This document shows positions 51,174 through 60,165 of a stretch of 64,000 nt of DNA, piece by piece. Position 1 is the first letter of the stretch. Every line of letters starts with the position of its first letter. Both the position numbers and the translations under genes were made by a program. This DNA comes from Streptomyces misionensis (GTDB taxonomy: Bacteria; Actinomycetota; Actinomycetes; Streptomycetales; Streptomycetaceae). The notes under the pieces are model-generated. The model had not been told where the DNA came from. It made no database searches and saw only the letters and a list, made by a program, of their open reading frames with translations. Location of the stretch: assembly GCF_900104815.1 (NCBI RefSeq), contig NZ_FNTD01000004.1, positions 1,426,001 through 1,490,000 of the forward strand, in the 5' to 3' direction.

Positions 51174-53747
51174 GTGCTCAAGGCGACTCTGAGGAGCTTC
51201 CTCGCACACAAGGGACGGCTCGCGCTGTCCGCACTGGCCGTGATCCTGTCCGTGGCGTTCGTCGCGGGCAGCCTGATCTTCTCCGACACCGTCTCCCGCA
51301 CGTTCGACCGGCTGTTCGCCTCCACCGCCGCCGACGTGTCCGTGCGGCCGAAGCGGGACCTGGTGTCCGCGCGGGCGAGCGGCGCGGTGCAGACCCTGCC
51401 GGCCGCGCTGCGCGACCGGGTGGCCCGGGTCCCCGGGGTGGCGGCGGCCCGCGCCGACGTACAGGTGCAGAACGTCGTGGTGGTCGACCGGCACAACCGG
51501 TCCGTCGGGCCGACCAACGGGGCACCCACCCTCGCCGGCGCCTGGTACCCGACCCGGCACAGCCCGGTGGAGCTGACCTCCGGGCACGCTCCGCACGGTC
51601 CGGGCGAGGCCCTGCTCGACGCCGACACGGCCGGCCGCGGGCACGTCCGGATCGGCGACACCCTGACGGTGCAGGCGCAGCCCGGCACCTTCCGGGCGCG
51701 GGTCACCGGGATCGCGACGTTCACCACGACCAACTCCGGCGCGGCGCTGCTCTATCTGGACCCGGCGGTGGCCGGACGGCAACTGCTCGGCTCCCCCGCG
51801 CGGGCGACCGGCATCTCGGTGGACGCGGCCGAGGGGGTCCCCGCCGACCGGCTCAGGCAGCGGGTCGTGGCGGCGCTCGGCGCGGACGCCGGGGCGTACG
51901 ACGTGCAGACCGCGCGGGAGCAGGCCAGGTCGGCGGCGGCGAGCCTCGGCACGTTCCTGGACGTCGTCAAGTACGTCATGCTGGGTTTCGCCGGGGTGGC
52001 GCTGCTCGTCGGGGTGTTCCTGATCGTCAACACCTTCTCCATGCTGATCGCCCAGCGCACCCGGGAGCTGGGCCTGCTGCGGGCGCTGGGCGCCGACCGG
52101 CGGCAGGTGCGGCGGTCGGTGCTGACGGAGGCGCTGCTGCTCGGTCTGGTCGGCTCCACGCTCGGGCTCGCGACCGGGATCGGCCTCGCGTTCGGGCTGA
52201 TCCGGCTGATGGGCGTGTTCGGGACGAACCTGGCCGCCGCGCGGATGGTGATCGGCTGGGGCACGCCCGTCGCCGCCTATGTCGTGGGGCTCGGCGTGAC
52301 CTTCGTGGCCGCCTATCTGCCGGCCCGGCGCGCGGCGGCCGTCTCCCCCATGGCCGCGCTCGCGGACGCCGAGGTCGCCGCGGTGGGCAAGCCGTTGCGG
52401 ACCCGGGGGGTCGTCGGCGCGGTGGTCGGGACGGCGGGCGCGGCGGCGCTGGCCGGGTGCGCGGCGGCGACACGGACCGCGCCCGCCGCCGCCCTGCTGG
52501 GCGTGGGCGTGGCGCTGACGCTGGTCGCGACCGTGGTCGCCGGGCCGCTGCTGGTGCGGCCGGTGATCCGGGTGCTCGGCGGGTCCTTTCCCGCGCTGTT
52601 CGGGCCGGTGGGCCGGATGAGTCAGCGCAACGCCCTGCGCAACCCCCGCCGCACCGGCGCGACCGCGGCCGCGCTGATGGTGGGCCTGGCCCTGGTGAGC
52701 GGCATGTCGGTGGCGAGCGCGTCCATGTCGGCGTCGTTCGACCGGCGGATCGACAAGACCCTCGGCGCCGACTTCACCGTCCAGAACGCCAACTTCATCC
52801 CGTTCACCCGGCAGATCGCCGACCGGGTGGCCGCGACCGGGGGCACCGGGCTGGTCGTGCCGCAGCGACTGACCCGGATCGCGCTGCGGCTGCCCGACGG
52901 CGGGCGGGTGGAGACGGGCGCGGCCGCGTACGGCGCCGGGCTCGACGACGTCGTGCACATCGACTACGCGCGCGGCGGCTCGGCGGCGGCGCTCGCCGAC
53001 GGGCACCTCGCCATGGACGCGACGTTCGCCCGGGACCACGGGGTACGGCCGGGCAGTGTGCTCCCGGTGGACTTCCCGGGCGGGCGCCGGGCGCGGCTGA
53101 CGGTCGGCGCGCTCACCGAACAGGCCGCCACCGAGGGCTTCGGGAACCAGGGCGGTGTCTTCTTCGGCCTCGGCACACTGGAGCGGTACGCGCCCGGCGG
53201 CCAGGACTCCGCGCTCTACGTCGACGCCGCGCCGGGCACGCGGCCGGAGGACCTGCGGCCCCGGCTGGAGCGGACGCTCGCGCCGTTCCCGCAGGTCCAG
53301 GTGCGCGACCAGACCGACTACAAGAAGCTGGTCCACGACCAGATCGGCGTGCTGCTGTACCTGGTGTACGCGCTGCTGGGGCTGGCGATCGTCATCGCGG
53401 TGCTCGGCGTGGTCAACACGCTCGCGCTGTCGGTGGTGGAACGCACCCGGGAGATCGGGCTGCTGCGCGCGATCGGGCTGGGGCGACGGCAACTGCGGCG
53501 GATGATCCGGCTGGAGTCGGTGGTGATCGCGGTGTTCGGCGCGGTGCTCGGGCTGGCGCTGGGCCTGGTGTGGGGCGTGTGCATGCAACAGGTGCTGGCG
53601 CTGCGCGGGTTGACGGCGTTCGCGATCCCCTGGGGGACGATCGTGGCGGTGGTGGTCGGCTCCGCGGTGGTGGGGGTCGTGGCCGCGGTGCTGCCCGCGC
53701 TGCGGGCCTCCCGGCTGAACGTGCTGGCGGCGATCGCCCACGAGTGA
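51174..53747 (+). CDS. ABC transporter permease with two FtsX domains
   Basis: 857 residues from GTG 51174. N-terminal helix (RLALSALAVILSVAFVAGSL), large outside domain (~45-250), FtsX helices 1-3 (FAGVALLVGVFLIVNTFSML..., LTEALLLGLVGSTLGL), a second extracellular part and C-terminal FtsX helices (YALLGLAIVIAVLGVVNTLA; GTIVAVVVGSAVVGVVAAVL). Both FtsX units carry the RTRELGLLRALG / RTREIGLLRAIG cytoplasmic helix. This is the duplicated MacB-like type common in Streptomyces, encoded right after its ATPase. Confidence 0.92.
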   Translation: MLKATLRSFLAHKGRLALSALAVILSVAFVAGSLIFSDTVSRTFDRLFASTAADVSVRPKRDLVSARASGAVQTLPAALRDRVARVPGVAAARADVQVQNVVVVDRHNRSVGPTNGAPTLAGAWYPTRHSPVELTSGHAPHGPGEALLDADTAGRGHVRIGDTLTVQAQPGTFRARVTGIATFTTTNSGAALLYLDPAVAGRQLLGSPARATGISVDAAEGVPADRLRQRVVAALGADAGAYDVQTAREQARSAAASLGTFLDVVKYVMLGFAGVALLVGVFLIVNTFSMLIAQRTRELGLLRALGADRRQVRRSVLTEALLLGLVGSTLGLATGIGLAFGLIRLMGVFGTNLAAARMVIGWGTPVAAYVVGLGVTFVAAYLPARRAAAVSPMAALADAEVAAVGKPLRTRGVVGAVVGTAGAAALAGCAAATRTAPAAALLGVGVALTLVATVVAGPLLVRPVIRVLGGSFPALFGPVGRMSQRNALRNPRRTGATAAALMVGLALVSGMSVASASMSASFDRRIDKTLGADFTVQNANFIPFTRQIADRVAATGGTGLVVPQRLTRIALRLPDGGRVETGAAAYGAGLDDVVHIDYARGGSAAALADGHLAMDATFARDHGVRPGSVLPVDFPGGRRARLTVGALTEQAATEGFGNQGGVFFGLGTLERYAPGGQDSALYVDAAPGTRPEDLRPRLERTLAPFPQVQVRDQTDYKKLVHDQIGVLLYLVYALLGLAIVIAVLGVVNTLALSVVERTREIGLLRAIGLGRRQLRRMIRLESVVIAVFGAVLGLALGLVWGVCMQQVLALRGLTAFAIPWGTIVAVVVGSAVVGVVAAVLPALRASRLNVLAAIAHE

Positions 53748-53825
53748 CGGTACGGCCCACGGCCCGGCGGCGGACGTGATGGTATGTCGGTCGAGGGTCG
53801 ATACGCCGACGGTGGAGGAGACTTC

Positions 53826-54710
53826 ATGCCACGCCCGTTCCGCTTCGGGGTCAACATGCTCACGCCCGCGTCCGGGTCCGAGTGGCGTGCGAAGTGCCGT
53901 CGCGCCGAGGAACTGGGGTACGACGTGATCCTCGTCCCCGACCATCTCGGCTGGGTGGCGCCGTTCCCCGCGCTGGTCGCGGCGGCGCAGGCGACCGAGC
54001 GGGTCCGGGTCGGCACGCTGGTGCTCAACGCGGGCTTCTACAACCCGGCGTTGCTCGCCCGCGAGGTGGCGACCACGGACGCGCTCACCGGCGGGCGCCT
54101 CGAACTCGGTCTCGGCACCGGCTATGTGCGCGAGGAACACGAGGCGGCCGGGCTGCCGTTCGGCTCGCCGGGCGAGCGGGTGGACCATCTGCGGCGCACC
54201 GTCGAGGAATTGGTCCGGCTGCTCGGCGCCGAGGACCACCAGCCCCGTCCGGAGCAGGCCCGGGTGCCACTGCTGATCGGCGGCAACGGCGACCGGATGC
54301 TGGAGCTGACCGCCGAGCACGCCGACATCGCCGCCTTCGCCGGTGCCCGGACGGGGAGCACACGGTCGCTGGAACCGCTCACGGCCGACGAGCTGGACGA
54401 GCGGGTGGGGCGCTACCGGGAGCTGGCGGCCGGGCGCGCGGAGCCGGCCGAGCTGAGTCTGCTGCTCCAGCAGGCCGTGGTCACCGACGACCCGGAGCAG
54501 GCGCTCAAGCCGCTGCTGGAGCGGCGGCCGGAGCTGACCTTGGAGTCCGCGCTGGCGCTGCCCATCGTCCTGGCGGGCCCGCTGGAGGACGTCGTGGCGC
54601 GGGTCGAGGCGCAGCGCGAGCGGTACGGGTTCACGAACCTGACCGTCCTGGAGCCCCACATGGAGGCGTTCGCGCCGGTGATCGAGCGGCTGCGCGCACG
54701 GTCCGCATGA
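53826..54710 (+). CDS. LLM-class F420-dependent oxidoreductase
   Basis: 294 residues from ATG 53826 with GGAGGAG upstream. Luciferase-like TIM barrel: GVNMLTPASGSEWRAKCRRA, DVILVPDHLGWVAPFPALVAA, VGTLVLNAGFYNPALLAREV, GGRLELGLGTGYVREEHEAA. Pattern fits TIGR03621 (MSMEG_2516 type). Uses F420 in redox of an unknown substrate. Followed by a GNAT gene after 34 nt. Confidence 0.88.
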   Translation: MPRPFRFGVNMLTPASGSEWRAKCRRAEELGYDVILVPDHLGWVAPFPALVAAAQATERVRVGTLVLNAGFYNPALLAREVATTDALTGGRLELGLGTGYVREEHEAAGLPFGSPGERVDHLRRTVEELVRLLGAEDHQPRPEQARVPLLIGGNGDRMLELTAEHADIAAFAGARTGSTRSLEPLTADELDERVGRYRELAAGRAEPAELSLLLQQAVVTDDPEQALKPLLERRPELTLESALALPIVLAGPLEDVVARVEAQRERYGFTNLTVLEPHMEAFAPVIERLRARSA

Positions 54711-54744
54711 TGGAAACCCCGGCGAGCGGGGCCCGGTCGCGATC

Positions 54745-55182
54745 ATGGTGGTTCGCATGACCGAGTTGCGCATACGTTCCGCCGGCCCCGACGACCTCGA
54801 CACCGTGCTCGCCTTCTGGCGCACGGCCGCCGAGGGCACCAGCATCAGCGACGACCGCGCCGGGGTGGAGCGCCTGGTGGCGCGCGACCCGCAGGCGCTG
54901 CTCCTGGCCGAGCTGGGCGGTGAGCTGGTCGGGACGGTGATCGCGGGCTTCGACGGCTGGCGCTGCCATCTGTACCGGCTCGCGGTCCGGCCCGACCGGC
55001 GGCGCCGGGGCGTCGCCACGGCCCTGCTGGCCGCCGCCGAGGAGCGCTTCGTCCGGCTGGGCGGACGGCGGGCCGACGCCATGGTGCTGGTCCGCAACGA
55101 GCGGGCGCAGCACGCCTGGCGGGCGGCCGGGTACGGCCCCGAGGAGTGGTGGCGGCGCTGGGTGAAGCCGCTCACTGGCTGA
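54745..55182 (+). CDS. GNAT N-acetyltransferase
   Basis: 145 residues from ATG 54745 (ATG 54757 in frame, ribosome site unclear). Acetyl-CoA loop: YRLAVRPDRRRRGVATALLA with the RRxRGxA core; then NERAQHAWRAAGYGPEEWW, the end typical of small-molecule GNATs. Substrate unknown. It lies after the F420 oxidoreductase and ends ~75 nt before a Pro-rich short ORF. Confidence 0.87.
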   Translation: MVVRMTELRIRSAGPDDLDTVLAFWRTAAEGTSISDDRAGVERLVARDPQALLLAELGGELVGTVIAGFDGWRCHLYRLAVRPDRRRRGVATALLAAAEERFVRLGGRRADAMVLVRNERAQHAWRAAGYGPEEWWRRWVKPLTG

Positions 55183-55259
55183 GCCGTGCGCGGCGTCGTC
55201 CACAGGCCCCCGAGATTGCTTTGCCCATCCTTTACTCTGGAGGGAGCACTCGACCCTCT

Positions 55260-55361
55260 ATGAAAGGTAGTGAGCGTCCGCCCATGGGCGAGCCTCCCGG
55301 CCCGCGACACCGCGCGCCCCACCGACCCCTGTCCGATCATGGGACGGGGGTGACCCGATGA
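55260..55361 (+). CDS. Possible Pro-rich leader peptide coupled to the CNNM gene
   Basis: A 33-codon ORF from ATG 55260: MKGSERPPMGEPPGPRHRAP and HRPLSDHGTGVTR. Seven prolines, two as PP pairs, many basic residues. Its TGA overlaps the next ATG (ATGA), which predicts coupled translation. GGAGGG lies 15 nt upstream inside a GAGGG/CCCTC stem, so initiation may be weak or regulated; ATG 55284 would give 25 residues. Pro-rich leaders govern Mg2+ transporter genes elsewhere (mgtL). It could also be a chance frame; no homologue is recognised. Confidence 0.4.
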   Translation: MKGSERPPMGEPPGPRHRAPHRPLSDHGTGVTR

Positions 55362-56701
55362 CCGAAGTGCTGCTCCTCCTGGTGGCGATCCTGCTGTCAC
55401 TGGCATGTGGCGCGTTCGTGGCGGCGGAGTTCTCGCTGACCACCGTCGAGCGCGGCGCGCTGGAGCGGGCCGCCGAGCGCGGCGAGCGCGGCGCCCCGGG
55501 CGCCCTGAAGGCCGTACGGAACCTGACGTTCCAGCTCTCCGGCGCCCAGCTCGGCATCACCGTGACCAACCTGGTCGTCGGCATGCTCGCCGAACCCTCG
55601 ATCGCCAAGCTGCTCGCCGGCCCGTTCCGGGCGCTGGGGCTGTCGGGCGGTGCGGCGCAGTCGGTGGCGCTGGTGGTCGGCACCGCGCTGTCCACGGTGT
55701 TCCTGATGGTCGTCGGCGAGCTGGTGCCCAAGAACTGGGCGATCTCCTCACCCCTGGCCGTGGCCAAACGGGTGGGCACCCCGCAGCGCTGGTTCAGCGC
55801 CGCCTTCCGGCCCTTCATCGCCCAGCTGAACAACACGGCCAACCACTTCGTACGCCGGCTCGGCTTCGAGCCCGCCGAGGAGCTGGCCTCCGCGCGCGGT
55901 CCGCAGGAGCTGGCCGCCCTCGCCCGGCACTCCGCCAAGGCGGGCGCCCTGGAGGCGGACACCGCCGAGCTGTTCGTGCGCACGCTCAACCTGGCCGATC
56001 TGACGGCGGAGAACGTGATGACCCCGCGGGTCCAGGTCATCGCCCTGGACGAGCAGGCGACCTGCGAGGACGTGGCGAACGCGACCCGGGCGACGGGCCT
56101 GTCCCGGTTCCCGGTCTACCGGGGCAGCCTGGACTCCGTCGTGGGCACCGTGCACATCAAGGACGTCCTCGCCATACCGGCCGAGCACCGCCGGCACCGC
56201 CGTGTCTGGCACCTGATGCGCGAACCGCTGCTGGTGCCCGAGTCCCTCACCGTCGACCGGCTCCTCGACCGGCTCTCCGGCCGCCGCACCATGGCCGTCG
56301 TCATCGACGAGTACGGCGGCACGGCGGGCGTGGCGACCCTGGAGGACATCGTCGAGGAGGTCGTCGGCGAGGTGCGCGACGAACACGACCCGCACGAGAC
56401 GCCCGACCTCGCCCCGGCCGGCGCCGACGAGAGCGGCCGGGCCCTGTACTCGGCCGACGGCGCCGCCCGCACCGACCAGCTCAGGCGGGTGGGGCTGCGG
56501 GTGCCCGAGGGGCCGTACGAGACCCTGGCCGGTCTGGTCGCCACCGAGCTGGGCCGGATACCGGAGCCGGGCGACCGGGTCGAGATCGCGGGCTGGCGGC
56601 TGGACGTGGTGGACGCCTCCGGGCGCCGCGCCGCCCGGCTGCTGCTGCGCGCGCCCCTGGACGACGAGAGCGGCGACGAGACGACGGAGGGGGCGCGATG
56701 A
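55358..56701 (+). CDS. CNNM/CorC-HlyC family transporter protein with CBS pair (first of two)
   Basis: 447 residues from ATG 55358. DUF21/CNNM membrane domain (VAILLSLACGAFVAAEFSLTTV, LGITVTNLVVGMLAEPSIAK, TVFLMVVGELVPKNWAI), CBS tandem (LADLTAENVMTPRVQVIALD; TVDRLLDRLSGRRTMAVVID), and C-terminal CorC_HlyC domain (ALYSADGAARTDQLRRVGL). CNNM proteins export or sense Mg2+/Co2+. It is coupled to the second copy by ATGA. A Pro-rich short ORF precedes it. Confidence 0.9.
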   Translation: MTEVLLLLVAILLSLACGAFVAAEFSLTTVERGALERAAERGERGAPGALKAVRNLTFQLSGAQLGITVTNLVVGMLAEPSIAKLLAGPFRALGLSGGAAQSVALVVGTALSTVFLMVVGELVPKNWAISSPLAVAKRVGTPQRWFSAAFRPFIAQLNNTANHFVRRLGFEPAEELASARGPQELAALARHSAKAGALEADTAELFVRTLNLADLTAENVMTPRVQVIALDEQATCEDVANATRATGLSRFPVYRGSLDSVVGTVHIKDVLAIPAEHRRHRRVWHLMREPLLVPESLTVDRLLDRLSGRRTMAVVIDEYGGTAGVATLEDIVEEVVGEVRDEHDPHETPDLAPAGADESGRALYSADGAARTDQLRRVGLRVPEGPYETLAGLVATELGRIPEPGDRVEIAGWRLDVVDASGRRAARLLLRAPLDDESGDETTEGAR

Positions 56702-57711
56702 TCGCCGTACAACTGCTGATCGGCCTGGCGACCCTCGTCGTCAACGCCTTCTTCGTGGCCGGCGAGTTCGCGCTGATCTCGGTGCGCCGCTCCCAGGTCG
56801 AGCCCCTGGCACAGGAGGGCGACCGGCGGGCGAAGAGCGTGGTGTGGGGGCTGGAACACGTCTCCGCGCTGCTGGCCGCCGCCCAGCTCGGCATCACGCT
56901 GTGCACCCTGGTGCTGGGCGTGGTCGCCGAGCCGGCCATCGCGCATCTGCTGGAGCCGGTGTTCCACACGGTGGGCATACCGGTGGGCGTGGGCCACGTG
57001 GTGTCGTTCGTGATCGCGCTGACCCTGGCGACCTATCTGCACATGCTGCTGGGCGAGATGGTGCCCAAGAACATCTCGCTCGCGGAGCCGGTGCGCGCGG
57101 CACTGCTGCTCGGGCCGCCGCTGGTCGCGCTGTCCCGGGCGCTGCGTCCGGTGATCTTCACGGTGAACGCGTTCGCCAGCGGGCTGCTGAAGCTGCTCAG
57201 GGTGGAGGCCAGGGACGAGGTCTCGGCGACCTTCACGGACACCGAACTCGCCGAGATCGTCAAGGACGCGAGCGAGGCGGGTCTGATCGACGACCGCGCG
57301 CAGGAACGGCTGCACGACGCCCTGGAGCTGGGCAGCCGCCCGGTGCGGGACGTGGTGGTACCGCTGGAGCGGGTGGTGTACGCGCAGGTGGGCGTCACCC
57401 CCGAGCAGTTGGAGGGGCTGTCGGCCGAGTCGGGGTTCTCCCGGTTCCCGGTGGTCGACTCCGGCCGCCGGATCGTGGGCTATCTGCACGTCAAGGACGC
57501 GCTGGACGCCGCGCCGCGGGACGTGCCGTTCCGGCTGCGGGACATGCGGCCCATCGCCCGGGTGAAGGCGAGCACCCCGCTGGACGACGTGCTCACCGCG
57601 ATGCGGGGCAGCCGCACCCACGTGGCCGCCGTGCTGGGCGACGACGGGCGGCTGGCGGGCCTGGTGACCATGGAGGACGTGCTGCGGGAGCTGTTCGGGC
57701 AGCCCGTGTGA
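56698..57711 (+). CDS. CNNM-family membrane protein with CBS pair, short form (second of two)
   Basis: 337 residues from ATG 56698. CNNM helices (LLIGLATLVVNAFFVAGEFAL, LGITLCTLVLGVVAEPAIAH, LHMLLGEMVPKNISLAEPVR) and CBS pair (ELGSRPVRDVVVPLERVVYA; RGSRTHVAAVLGDDGRLAGL). It lacks the CorC_HlyC domain of its partner, ending at LRELFGQPV. The adjacent long and short paralogues are a common actinobacterial pair that may form a heterodimer. Confidence 0.9.
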   Translation: MIAVQLLIGLATLVVNAFFVAGEFALISVRRSQVEPLAQEGDRRAKSVVWGLEHVSALLAAAQLGITLCTLVLGVVAEPAIAHLLEPVFHTVGIPVGVGHVVSFVIALTLATYLHMLLGEMVPKNISLAEPVRAALLLGPPLVALSRALRPVIFTVNAFASGLLKLLRVEARDEVSATFTDTELAEIVKDASEAGLIDDRAQERLHDALELGSRPVRDVVVPLERVVYAQVGVTPEQLEGLSAESGFSRFPVVDSGRRIVGYLHVKDALDAAPRDVPFRLRDMRPIARVKASTPLDDVLTAMRGSRTHVAAVLGDDGRLAGLVTMEDVLRELFGQPV

Positions 57712-57772
57712 ACCGGACGTCCCGGACCTGACCGACCGCTGGGTATGCGACCGGGTTACCATCGCTGTCGCC

Positions 57773-58621
57773 ATGCAGACGAATACCGTTCCTCCCCCGT
57801 ACGCCAGCCTGGTCGCGGTCGGCGACTCCTTCACCGAGGGCATGTCGGACCTGCTGCCCGACGGCTCCTACCGGGGCTGGGCGGATCTGCTCGCCGCCCG
57901 GATGGCGGCGGACGCCCCGGGCTTTCGCTACGCCAATCTCGCGGTGCGCGGCAAGCTGATCGGGCAGATCGTCGACGAGCAGGTGGACGTGGCGGCGGCG
58001 ATGAACGCCGACGTCGTCACGCTGGTCGGCGGGCTCAACGACGCCCTGCGGCCCAAGTGCGACATGGGCCGGGTGCGCGGACTGCTGACGGAGGCGGTGG
58101 AGCGGCTCGCCCCCTCCTGCGAACAGCTGGTGCTGATGCGCAGCCCCGGCCGCCGGGGACCGGTCCTGGAGCGGTTCCGGCCGCGCATGGAGGAGCTGTT
58201 CGCCTGCGTGGACGAGCTGGCCGCGAAGCACGGCGCCCTCGTGGTCGACCTGTACGGCGCCCCGGCGCTGGGCGACCCGAGGCTGTGGGACGTGGACCGG
58301 CTGCACCTGACGGGCGAGGGGCACCGCCGCGTCGCCGAGGCGGTGGGGCAGACGCTCGGCTACGAGCCGCTGGACGCACAGTGGCACGCACCGCTGCCGG
58401 CCGCGGTGCCGCCCGCGTGGCTGACCCGGCGGGTGGCGGACGTCCGCTTCGCCCGGCGGCATCTGCTGCCCTGGATAGGCCGCCGCCTGACCGGACGCTC
58501 CTCCGGGGACGGCCGGACGGGCGCCCACTTCAGTGCCGAGCTGGACAAACCCTTCTGGATCAGCCCCGCGGACGACACGAACCCGGGCCCGGTGACGGGC
58601 TGGCGGAAGGTGGGTCTCTGA
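57773..58621 (+). CDS. SGNH/GDSL-type hydrolase
   Basis: 282 residues from ATG 57773. Blocks: VAVGDSFTEGMSDLLPDG (Ser nucleophile), MNADVVTLVGGLNDALRPK (Gly and Asn oxyanion residues), DVDRLHLTGEGHRRVAEAVG (Asp/His). No signal peptide is seen, so it acts in the cytoplasm; relatives are esterases or lysophospholipases. TACCAT ~12 nt before the ATG may give a nearly leaderless transcript. Convergent with the next gene. Confidence 0.88.
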   Translation: MQTNTVPPPYASLVAVGDSFTEGMSDLLPDGSYRGWADLLAARMAADAPGFRYANLAVRGKLIGQIVDEQVDVAAAMNADVVTLVGGLNDALRPKCDMGRVRGLLTEAVERLAPSCEQLVLMRSPGRRGPVLERFRPRMEELFACVDELAAKHGALVVDLYGAPALGDPRLWDVDRLHLTGEGHRRVAEAVGQTLGYEPLDAQWHAPLPAAVPPAWLTRRVADVRFARRHLLPWIGRRLTGRSSGDGRTGAHFSAELDKPFWISPADDTNPGPVTGWRKVGL

Positions 58622-58668
58622 CCCCGGCCCCGGTCGGACGCAGGCCCAGGAGGGCTGTGACCCGGAGG

Positions 58669-58693
58669 GGCCGATCAGATCGACTGACCGGCC
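58669..58693. terminator. Terminator between SGNH hydrolase and secreted protein genes
   Basis: GGCCGATCAG-ATCGA-CTGACCGGCC: 10-bp stem with one mismatch, in the 111-nt gap of two convergent genes. Confidence 0.5.
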
Positions 58694-58732
58694 CGTCCAC
58701 GAGTCATGCGTGCGGCGAGTGCCGGACGCCGG

Positions 58733-59914
58733 TCAGAAGGCGATCGACGCCTCGGCGCTGACATCGGTGGCCTGGAGCGGCTGGTAGCCCCGGGCCAGCA
58801 GTCGCGCCGTGACGGTGGCGGTGCCGTGCTCGCCGCCGCCGTTGCCGCCGCAGTCGTCGCCCTTGCCGTAACCCCCGTAGCCGCAGCCGTTCCCGCCGTC
58901 ACCGGTGAAGGTGATGGTGAAGGGGACCGTGAGGGTGCCGCCGGGGAGCAGGCGGTCGGCGAGGGACCGCGGGAGCTGCGCCACCAGGTGGCCGTTCTCG
59001 CTGGTGACCTGCGCCGGGACACCGTCGATCGTCACCTGGACGTTGCGCGGGTCGAGGCCGGTGGTGGCGCCGATCGTCAGGCGGGCGCCCGGGGCGACGA
59101 ACTCCGGCCCGTCGGCCGGGCTGTGGAAGACGGCCGTGCCGTCGATCCGGGCAGGCTCCTCGCCGGTGGACGCGGCGCGGAGGTCGACCCGCGCGGTAGC
59201 TGTGCCGTCGACAGCGAAGTCGTAGGTGGTGCCGTTCGCGGTCAGGTTGTCCATGTAGGTGTCCAGCGACGCGGTCGGGTCGCCGAGGCTGCCGACGTTG
59301 CCGATCAGCCCGATCACGCCGCTCGTGGCGCCGGTACACGCCTCGGCGAAGGCGCTCAGCGGTGCGTCGCCGCCGGCCGGGAAGCCGGCGACCGCGCGGG
59401 AGGTGCGCCAGATCCCCGACGGTCCCGAGACCCAGTGCTGCCAGATGTCCGGTACGACGCCGTGCCGCCCCTCGGCGTCGGTGGCCAGTTGGGGCTGGAA
59501 GCTCAGCGTGGTGAAGGCGCCGTCGCAGAACATCGGCAGCTGGAGGTTGGGGCCGGTGCCGGTCGCCGTCGAGTGCGCGCCGTCCACGTAGGAGTCGTAG
59601 GAGACCTCCGAGCCCATGACGGTGCTCAGCTGGACCGCCCCGGTGTAGAAGTGCGCGGCCTGCGACTGCTGGCCGGGGCCGATGGCCAGGTGCAGGCCGC
59701 CGTTCCAGTGGACGGGATCCGCGAAGGGCGACACTTCCTGGACGCCGGGCGGATGGGCCGAGGAGCCCTGGTCCTGGATGCGGAGCCAGGGGCGGCCAGG
59801 GCCCAGGTCGGCGGCGGTGACGCGCTGGGTGTCGGCCTGGGCGGACGGCGCCAGGCAGAGCACGGACGCACACGCGGTCAGCACCGCCGACGCGTACGCG
59901 GTCAGTCTGTTCAT
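58733..59914 (-). CDS. Secreted protein of unknown function with Gly-rich insert
   Basis: 393 residues from ATG 59914; a TTG at 59920 has better spacing to GGGAG and is possible. Signal peptide LTAYASAVLTACASVLCLAP with SAQA cut. The mature part is beta-rich (AHFYTGAVQLSTVMGSEVSY, TYDFAVDGTATARVDLRAAS) and has VTIDGVPAQVTSENGHLVAQL near the end. A Gly/Cys/Asp-rich loop (GDGGNGCGYGGYGKGDDCGG) interrupts the last strands. No known catalytic motif. Likely a cell-surface or exported protein; function not identifiable. Confidence 0.8.
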   Translation of the reverse strand: MNRLTAYASAVLTACASVLCLAPSAQADTQRVTAADLGPGRPWLRIQDQGSSAHPPGVQEVSPFADPVHWNGGLHLAIGPGQQSQAAHFYTGAVQLSTVMGSEVSYDSYVDGAHSTATGTGPNLQLPMFCDGAFTTLSFQPQLATDAEGRHGVVPDIWQHWVSGPSGIWRTSRAVAGFPAGGDAPLSAFAEACTGATSGVIGLIGNVGSLGDPTASLDTYMDNLTANGTTYDFAVDGTATARVDLRAASTGEEPARIDGTAVFHSPADGPEFVAPGARLTIGATTGLDPRNVQVTIDGVPAQVTSENGHLVAQLPRSLADRLLPGGTLTVPFTITFTGDGGNGCGYGGYGKGDDCGGNGGGEHGTATVTARLLARGYQPLQATDVSAEASIAF

Positions 59915-60165
59915 GCGCAACGAAGGACTCCCATCGGATACCGGGCAGGCGCTGCGGCCGGCCGCGGCCGGTTGGGCATACCTTGTCCCGGCGTGCGGCT
60001 CCGGGTGATCCGCGACACCCGCGGACCGGGCCGCCTCACCCGCTGGGCCTACCTGTATCCGGCCGCCCGCTCGCGGCAGCCGGCGCACCCCCTCCCGCGC
60101 CGCATCGCGCCCCGCGCATACGCTGGTCCGTGCGACGGGTTCCGGCGGAAAGTGACGAGGCTGTG

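Noticed and set aside
55183..55357. M-box (ykoK) Mg2+ riboswitch before the CNNM genes
   Set aside because: The GGTGAGGC-type core and the second conserved loops are missing; only short hairpins were found.
51009..55406. 1465-codon open frame on the minus strand across the ABC, F420 and GNAT genes
   Set aside because: Shadow frame: biased composition (Arg/Gly/His/Pro), no domain, and it covers three well-supported genes on the other strand.
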